Below the pieces are notes generated by a model. The model was given only the letters and a program-made list of their open reading frames with translations, had not been told where the DNA came from and ran no database searches. A stretch of DNA of 20,649 bases from CAIZGX01 sp044349305 (GTDB lineage Bacteria; Bacteroidota; Bacteroidia; Flavobacteriales_D; Sanyastnellaceae), in NCBI GenBank assembly GCA_044349305.1, contig JBIKRF010000038.1:1-20649 (forward strand). The letters run 5' to 3'. Made by a program: the position numbers and the translations under genes. This document shows positions 16,701-20,649 of this stretch, piece by piece. How positions within the stretch are numbered: the first letter of the stretch is position 1; every line of letters starts with the position of its first letter.

Positions 16701-17632
16701 TGAAATGAATCTGAAACGCGGTTAGCAACTGCAGTGTTATTTTCAGTTGAAATTCGCAATGGATCTGTATCGTTTATTTTTATGAAATAATAGGCAGAAT
16801 CGCTGTAGTAGTGTTTTGTATGAAACCATCGTTTTCTGCCAATACCGTCATCTTGAGCAAGTGTCCAAGTATCGGGTCCTTTGCCATAAAAAAGTATGTA
16901 ATCATTTGGGTTGAAAACACCATCTGATTCACCTTGAATGTAAATCGCATTTTTTACTAAATCATCTGCCTTTTCTATTGCATTTTTTTCAGGAAGAAGT
17001 GACCCTCCGTTACCATAAATATTGATCGAGTTAGGATTTAATCCTGAAACGCTAATGCCTAACAACTCAAGAAAACTGCGGTCAATTTTATAAACTCCGT
17101 CTTTGGCAATGGCAATTTTATAGATGTCGCCATCCGAGAGAACACTATGGGCCGCGAAGCTTTTATTATTTTTTTTTGTTTCGCTGAAAGAAGTAGATCC
17201 AAGAACTTCGAAAGTAAGAAGACGCTCTATTTGTCCATTTCTTTTTCGGAATGGAAAAACACTAACCACTTGCTGATGCTTATCATCCGATTGAACAGAC
17301 TCAATCTCAACTCGAAAATCTTCACCTATTAAAGGCAGTTGATCATTGTCGAAATAAGACAAACTAATTCCAGAAGTAGTAACTTGTGTTAGAATCGGCT
17401 GAATGAATTTTTCGTTTTTCAACGAGTTCGCTCGAAACGCGAAAAAAGGTAGGGGCGAGTTGTTTGAAATTATCAAAGACGAGCACAGATCTCCAACAAC
17501 CGACAAATTGGTCCTGTTTTGTTGAATGTCAAGCCATTCAATTTTTTGTTTGGGTACAAGTATTACTTGAGCCGTGCTTTTAGCAGCGCAAAGGGCTGAT
17601 AAACAAATAAGTAAAAGCTTTATCGTTCGCAT
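13751..17632 (-). CDS. porU: PorU, type IX secretion system sortase (C25 gingipain-like)
   Basis: A 1293-aa surface enzyme that removes the C-terminal signal domain of T9SS cargo and attaches the cargo to the cell-surface anchor. It starts with a signal peptide (MRTIKLLLICLSALCAAKSTAQ). A beta-rich N-terminal region (about 25-540) leads to the C25 peptidase domain, recognisable from ELIIISSPVLMAVAEEIAA and LLILGDGDYSRN onward. The catalytic pair is visible: His800 in VTYIGHGGEKGW and Cys834 in LTATCELARYDD, 34 residues apart as expected for C25. Ig-like segments follow. The last 100 residues (LLNYPNPFTTHT to FQKLVILK, with a WDGKDDFGN...GTYIY FlgD-like strand) form a T9SS C-terminal domain, so PorU itself uses the system. 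The length is in the range of Flavobacteriia homologues. It is first in a - strand operon with porV and ispF. Confidence 0.94.
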   Translation of the reverse strand: MRTIKLLLICLSALCAAKSTAQVILVPKQKIEWLDIQQNRTNLSVVGDLCSSLIISNNSPLPFFAFRANSLKNEKFIQPILTQVTTSGISLSYFDNDQLPLIGEDFRVEIESVQSDDKHQQVVSVFPFRKRNGQIERLLTFEVLGSTSFSETKKNNKSFAAHSVLSDGDIYKIAIAKDGVYKIDRSFLELLGISVSGLNPNSINIYGNGGSLLPEKNAIEKADDLVKNAIYIQGESDGVFNPNDYILFYGKGPDTWTLAQDDGIGRKRWFHTKHYYSDSAYYFIKINDTDPLRISTENNTAVANRVSDSFQDFIFVESDQYSPAKSGREFYGDLYDAVLSGNYTFSFPNVKTTVPASMDFSAIARTIGGSSIFTATVQGNVNTVSIGNVTDSPTSQVARVGRINTSFQPSNGNFNVSVNFNKGNADAKGWLDYICMNATQQLKMQGTQMRFRDTTSVGIGNVTEFQIIEQSYSVNEVWDITNFTTPKRMTLSSSGPLTTWVTSTNELKEFVAFASSFYSPTPIGKVENQDIHAWTSTELIIISSPVLMAVAEEIAAIHKSQGQTVAIATPIQIFNEFSSGNPDVMAFRQLVKMQYDRANGGKRAPKNLLILGDGDYSRNKGLLNHTGTNVLIFESNNSLSPTSSYVSDDYYVMVSPLEDGNSTGLLDCGIGRIPAGSLDEAYGYLSKINAYLGANTSSNGGAYCLGDMQDSPFGNWRNVVTFVSDDQDGSGGAFEQVHLNSADALSEIVKTNHPEYDISKIYMDAFTQISTPGGERYIDGEKAIQQRVQSGSLLVTYIGHGGEKGWAHERILDLPTIEGFTNKYRLPVFLTATCELARYDDPEFKSAGERLVMNANGGAIAMLTTTRIVFSGENYEMDLAFFEHALHSGPGSLKTLGELNMLTKNGVSIGNDSKPNFSLLGDPALTMVYPMLNVETTHINNIELGAFNDTLKALDEVEFKGRVTNSSGTFLNNFNGFIYPTVFDKESKVISQNNDQNGEEGQFQEFNSFNKIIYRGKASVTNGEFTFKFIVPFDINYSVDSARVSYYSVSGNNDGHGYCSSFRIGSLNANAQLNTVGPEISLFLNDTTFVSGGSTNTTPIIVAKLKDENGINTVGNGVGHNLTAIIDGNSAKPIVLNDFYESDLDTYASGEVRYPLSSLAIGDHTLTVKAWDVFNNSNESTIQFRVEEDSKVALNHLLNYPNPFTTHTNFIYEHNQACQQLDARVQIFTVSGKLVKTIDNSFFATGFRGQDIPWDGKDDFGNAIGRGTYIYKLELRNEKGERAESFQKLVILK

Positions 17633-17671
17633 TTAATCTTCTAAGGTTTTGCTTTGAGGCCAGACAATAAC

Positions 17672-17679
17672 CAAAGATA
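17672..17679 (-). promoter_or_regulatory. Bacteroidota -7 promoter element (TATCTTTG) upstream of porU
   Basis: On the - strand TATCTTTG fits TAnnTTTG exactly and ends 39 nt before the porU start codon, in the 137-bp divergent region between porU and the PorP/SprF gene. No -33 TTTG at the normal distance is seen. It would drive porU-porV-ispF. Confidence 0.5.
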
Positions 17680-17727
17680 TTCCGATTTATTGTTTGGGCC
17701 TCATGTAATTTGAAAGCAAAAATGTTG

Positions 17728-17735
17728 TATAATTG
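17728..17735 (+). promoter_or_regulatory. Weak -7-like element (TATAATTG) upstream of the PorP/SprF gene
   Basis: TATAATTG matches TAnnTTTG at all but one fixed position and lies 34 nt before ATG 17770. A TTTG at 17709-17712 lies upstream, but the gap of 15 nt is shorter than usual. It is the best candidate in the divergent region for the porP-gldJ direction. Confidence 0.3.
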
Positions 17736-17769
17736 CTATTCAAATCGAATATTTTTTACAAACTTTCGA

Positions 17770-18756
17770 ATGAAGATTGCGATGAAATTAAAATTCTTAG
17801 GGTTCATGATCTGTGTAATGGGTTTAACTAACGTTATGGCCCAAGATCCCGAGTTCACACAGTTTTACTCAAACCCACTCTACTTGAATCCCGCATTTGC
17901 CGGGACTTCTAAATGTCCACGCTTTGTAATGAATTACAGAAATCAATGGCCTTCGTTAACCGGCGCTTACGTTACAACGTGCGCAAGTTACGACCAGCAT
18001 GTTGAGACTGTTTCCGGCGGATTGGGCATCATGGTAATGAACGACCGAGCGGCGCAAAATACACTGAACACTACAGTAGTAAGTGGTATTTACTCTTATC
18101 AACAAGCCATAAATCGAAAATTCAGCATCAAAGCAGGTTTCCAAGCTTCTTATTTTCAAAAATCATTGGATTGGAGCAAGCTAACCTTTGGCGATATGAT
18201 TGATCCCAGAAAAGGATTTATTTATGAGACAAATGATATCCCAAGAGGTGGAAGCGTTAAAAACATTGACTTTTCTGCTGGTGTATTAGGATTTAGCCAA
18301 ACATTTTATGGTGGTTTTGCTGTACATCACTTGAATGAGCCAAACGAAAGTTTGATTGTGGGGACTTCTCGTCTGCCAATGAAATATACTGTACATGCTG
18401 GAGCGGTTATTCCAATCAAGCAGAAGTATAAAGATTCAAGCACACTTTCTCCTAATATCCTGTATCGTCGTCAAGGTGAATTCCAACAATTAAACCTTGG
18501 GATGTACGTTACGAAAGGGCCTATCGTTGCTGGGGTTTGGTTCAGAGGATTGTTATTTGGACAGCGATACAGCGATAGCTTCATTGCTACTCTAGGATTG
18601 CAAAATGACAACATTCGTGTGGGATACAGTTATGACATTACTGTAAGTGCCTTAACACCTGCTACAGGAGGTTCACACGAGGTGTCTTTGGCAATTAATT
18701 TCGATTGCCGTCCAAGAAAACCGAAGTTCCGCACAATAGCGTGTCCTTCTTTTTAG
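17770..18756 (+). CDS. PorP/SprF family type IX secretion membrane protein
   Basis: A 328-aa outer membrane beta-barrel protein. The start is taken at ATG 17770 (MKIAMKLKFLGF); ATG 17782 (MKLKFLGFMICVMGLTNVMAQ) is equally good and gives a cleaner signal peptide. A more upstream TTG start would add a non-signal-like leader. The mature N-terminus QDPEFTQFYSNPLYLNPAFAGT is the family signature. Strands typical of the family follow (GGLGIMVMNDRAAQN, FSIKAGFQASYFQKSLDW, VGYSYDITVSAL). PorP of Porphyromonas is a T9SS component, and SprF of Flavobacterium helps secrete SprB; paralogues are usually numerous, so which role applies here is unclear. It is divergent from porU and 42 bp upstream of gldJ, likely co-transcribed with gldJ. 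Confidence 0.88.
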   Translation: MKIAMKLKFLGFMICVMGLTNVMAQDPEFTQFYSNPLYLNPAFAGTSKCPRFVMNYRNQWPSLTGAYVTTCASYDQHVETVSGGLGIMVMNDRAAQNTLNTTVVSGIYSYQQAINRKFSIKAGFQASYFQKSLDWSKLTFGDMIDPRKGFIYETNDIPRGGSVKNIDFSAGVLGFSQTFYGGFAVHHLNEPNESLIVGTSRLPMKYTVHAGAVIPIKQKYKDSSTLSPNILYRRQGEFQQLNLGMYVTKGPIVAGVWFRGLLFGQRYSDSFIATLGLQNDNIRVGYSYDITVSALTPATGGSHEVSLAINFDCRPRKPKFRTIACPSF

Positions 18757-18798
18757 TTACACAAGAAACCCAACAGTTATTTCATAAAATAGGAAATC

Positions 18799-20559
18799 AT
18801 GAAAAACTTTAAATTAACCTTAACAACACTCGCCGTTTCAGGTATGGTTGTGCTTAACTCTTGCGAAGAGAATCGCTCTTCTGCTACGGGTTGGGAATAC
18901 AACAATCCCGATAATGGAGGATTCGATCGAGTGGAATATGCAGGTCAAGAGACCGGTCCAGGTTTAGTATTCGTTGAAGGCGGTCGCTTTTCAATGGGTC
19001 GCGTTGAAGATGACGTAAACTACACTTGGGATCATTTGCAAACTCCTGTAACCGTGAGTTCATTCTATTTGGATGAAACAGAGGTGACTAATCAGCACTG
19101 GTTAGACTACTTGCACTGGTTAGAGATGGTGTATGCAGATTCATACCCAGAATTAATTGGCCGCGCGCTTCCAGATACCAACTGCTGGAGACAGAAAGAC
19201 CAAGACATGGAGAAATACGTAGAGTTGTACTTGCGTCACCCAGCTTACCAAGACTATCCTGTTGTAGGCGTTAGCTGGTTGCAAGCAAACGACTACTGCT
19301 CTTGGAGAACAGACCGTGTAAACGAGCAGATTCTTGTTCGTGAAGGCTTCTTAGCCCACAACCTTGCCGCTCAAGGTGCAGATGAGCATTTCACAACTGA
19401 AACTTATTTCAACGGACAATACGAAGGAGAGCAATTAGGAGAAGGTCTTCCTAACTACAATCCAAAAGGAGATCCTTTCCGTAAAGTAAGAATGGAAGAC
19501 GGAATTCTTTTGCCACGTTACCGCTTGCCTTCTGAAGCAGAATGGGAGTACGCTGCAATGGCACTTATTGGAAATTCTTACCAAGAATTGATTACCGATC
19601 GTAGAACTTATCCTTGGAATGGTCACTACGTGCGTAATGGAGACAACGGAACAGAGTACTTCGGAACAATGCGTGCTAACTTCATGCGTGGAACAGGAGA
19701 TGCAATGGGTGTTGCAGGTTATTTAAATGATAACGCGGATATTACTGCTCCAGTTTATCAATATCCACCAAACGATTTCGGTTTATACAACATGGCGGGT
19801 AACGTTTCTGAATGGGTAGCCGACGTTTATCGTCCGCTTTCAGACGAAGATCGCTCTGAATTCCGTCCATACCGCGGTAACGTGTATAAAACAAAAACAT
19901 TGAACAGCGATGGTTCTGTTGCAGATAAACTTACCTACAACGTTTACGATGTAGATGAGGTGAAAAGATATTTGGAAAGTTTGAAAGATTCATCTTTGAT
20001 TACGCGCAGTAAATACGGAGAAAAGGACATTCAGGTTTTAGATCAAAGTTTGGTTAAGGTTGATCAAGCAATCGAAAAGCGTGACCAACGTCGTGAAGAA
20101 GAGTCTATGGCAATCATGGATGAAATCATGGAGTTGATTCGCAGCTCGGAAGCTGATATCGCATACACCATGGTTGATAATATCGAAAACTTCATCGTAA
20201 GTACTTCTGGTCGTCAGAAAATGAGAAACGTTTCGTTGGAAGAAAACATCAACAGAACGAACTATCGTAAAGCAGACAACATTGATTACAACGACGGAGA
20301 TTTCCAAAGTAGTTCGAAATATTTGAACCCAGACTTTGAAAACCGTGCAGACCGCATGTACGATTACGGTAAAACAACTTTAATCAACAACAGATCTCGC
20401 GTTTACAAGGGCGGTAGTTGGGAAGATCGCGTTTATTACAACATTCCAAGTACAAGAAGATTTATGGATGAAAGAAAATCAAGTCGTTCTTTAGGATTCC
20501 GTTGTGCAATGGACCGCGTAGGTTCACCATCGGGTATCGGATCGAAAGGAGGAGAATAA
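18799..20559 (+). CDS. gldJ: GldJ, gliding motility/type IX secretion lipoprotein with SUMF1-like domain
   Basis: A 586-aa lipoprotein: the signal MKNFKLTLTTLAVSGMVVLNSC has its lipid Cys at 22, followed by SSATGWEYNNPDNGGF, the GldJ-type opening. The formylglycine-enzyme-like (SUMF1) fold is visible at GPGLVFVEGGRFSMGRVEDD (about 52-71), FYLDETEVTNQHWLDYL, YRLPSEAEWEYAA (about 240-252), NDFGLYNMAGNVSEWVADVY, and the end KGGSWEDR...RSLGFRCAMD. A charged, mostly helical insertion of about 125 residues (about 385-510) splits the fold near its end. In Flavobacterium, GldJ is needed for gliding and stabilises GldK. The length and the neighbouring porU/porV favour GldJ over the shorter paralogue GldK. 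A strong terminator follows immediately, so it is last in its operon. Confidence 0.9.
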   Translation: MKNFKLTLTTLAVSGMVVLNSCEENRSSATGWEYNNPDNGGFDRVEYAGQETGPGLVFVEGGRFSMGRVEDDVNYTWDHLQTPVTVSSFYLDETEVTNQHWLDYLHWLEMVYADSYPELIGRALPDTNCWRQKDQDMEKYVELYLRHPAYQDYPVVGVSWLQANDYCSWRTDRVNEQILVREGFLAHNLAAQGADEHFTTETYFNGQYEGEQLGEGLPNYNPKGDPFRKVRMEDGILLPRYRLPSEAEWEYAAMALIGNSYQELITDRRTYPWNGHYVRNGDNGTEYFGTMRANFMRGTGDAMGVAGYLNDNADITAPVYQYPPNDFGLYNMAGNVSEWVADVYRPLSDEDRSEFRPYRGNVYKTKTLNSDGSVADKLTYNVYDVDEVKRYLESLKDSSLITRSKYGEKDIQVLDQSLVKVDQAIEKRDQRREEESMAIMDEIMELIRSSEADIAYTMVDNIENFIVSTSGRQKMRNVSLEENINRTNYRKADNIDYNDGDFQSSSKYLNPDFENRADRMYDYGKTTLINNRSRVYKGGSWEDRVYYNIPSTRRFMDERKSSRSLGFRCAMDRVGSPSGIGSKGGE

Positions 20560-20581
20560 TCTTTCGGAAATTTCAAAACAT

Positions 20582-20612
20582 AACACCCCGCAATTGCGGG
20601 GTGTTTTATTTT
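20582..20612 (+). terminator. Intrinsic terminator after gldJ
   Basis: A perfect 10-bp inverted repeat (AACACCCCGC, loop AATT, GCGGGGTGTT) is followed by TTATTTT. The GC-rich stem and T-rich tail form a textbook rho-independent terminator 22 nt after the gldJ stop. The stem is symmetric, but the T-tract lies only on the + strand side. Confidence 0.93.
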
Positions 20613-20614
20613 AG
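20607..20614 (+). promoter_or_regulatory. Possible -7 promoter element (TATTTTAG) overlapping the terminator tail
   Basis: TATTTTAG resembles TAnnTTTG with one mismatch and ends only 4 nt before the ATG of the following gene. If used, the next transcript would have almost no leader and would start right where the gldJ transcript ends. Confidence 0.3.
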
Positions 20615-20618
20615 CACC

Positions 20619-20649
20619 ATGATTGATTTAATATTTCAGAAATACCTGG
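20619..20649 (+). CDS. Start of the next gene, truncated by window edge; possibly murF
   Basis: Only ten residues are visible (MIDLIFQKYL) before the window ends. That is too little for identification. In Flavobacterium, from memory, gldJ is followed by murF, whose product begins with a similar short helix of the type IxxLYxxFL, so MurF (UDP-MurNAc-tripeptide-D-Ala-D-Ala ligase) is the best guess from synteny. The ATG directly follows a terminator and a promoter-like element, which supports it as a real start. Confidence 0.35.
   Translation, partial: MIDLIFQKYL

Noticed and set aside
13751..17632. Secreted gingipain-type protease
   Set aside because: The C25 catalytic pair alone would allow it, but adjacency to porV and gldJ, the length and the overall domain layout fit the PorU sortase better.
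18799..20559. GldK or a sulfatase-modifying (formylglycine-generating) enzyme
   Set aside because: The lipoprotein opening, the 586-aa length, the insertion and the porU/porV neighbourhood favour GldJ; the protein is exported and lipid-anchored, unlike a catalytic formylglycine-generating enzyme.
1..20649. tRNA/rRNA genes, CRISPR arrays, insertion sequences, phage or defence genes
   Set aside because: Nearly all bases are covered by identifiable core genes; no direct repeat array, transposase frame, terminal inverted repeat or cloverleaf-like segment was seen in the short gaps.

Overview
The window comes from a Bacteroidota chromosome, most likely order Flavobacteriales. The evidence is a core type IX secretion/gliding cluster (PorV, PorU, a PorP/SprF protein, GldJ), a Bacteroidota-style cytochrome oxidase tail operon (subunit III, subunit IV, SCO, DUF420), a DUF2723 membrane protein, and several TAnnTTTG-type -7 promoter elements. 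Genus cannot be read from this sequence. Gene density is very high: no gap reaches 300 bp and many neighbouring genes overlap. No tRNA, rRNA, CRISPR array, insertion sequence or phage gene is visible.

Region 1 (1-3406, + strand) is the end of a respiratory operon. It holds a 5'-truncated cytochrome c oxidase subunit III with a histidine-rich inserted loop, subunit IV, two tandem SCO-family proteins (the first lacks the copper-ligand motif in its core, the second is a canonical lipoprotein SCO), a DUF420 membrane protein, and a 77-aa exported CxxC protein. This looks like an oxidase plus copper-delivery/assembly cassette.

Region 2 (3419-7653, + strand) starts at a good promoter-like element and runs as an overlapping chain: TolC-type outer membrane protein, HlyD/MacA-type adaptor, TsaB (tRNA t6A synthesis), a lipoprotein that reads as a Rieske-like fold without its iron-sulfur ligands, and methylmalonyl-CoA epimerase. 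The efflux pair has no inner-membrane pump beside it.

Region 3 (7662-11994, + strand) has its own promoter-like element and carries a 1094-aa DUF2723/TMEM260-like polytopic protein (probable glycosyltransferase) and a radical SAM/SPASM enzyme of unknown substrate. The radical SAM gene meets ispF tail to tail with overlapping stop codons.

Region 4 (11991-20559) is the type IX secretion block. porU-porV-ispF run on the - strand, and divergently a PorP/SprF gene and gldJ run on the + strand. PorU (sortase) and PorV (outer membrane shuttle) process and anchor T9SS cargo, while GldJ is a lipoprotein of the gliding/T9SS machinery. A strong intrinsic terminator closes gldJ. The window ends 31 bases into the next gene, possibly murF.

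Most of the window is ordinary core genome. The parts most worth a second look are the two families that keep a fold but lose their metal ligands (the first SCO paralogue and the Rieske-like lipoprotein), the small CxxC protein in the oxidase cassette, and the layout of the T9SS cluster.
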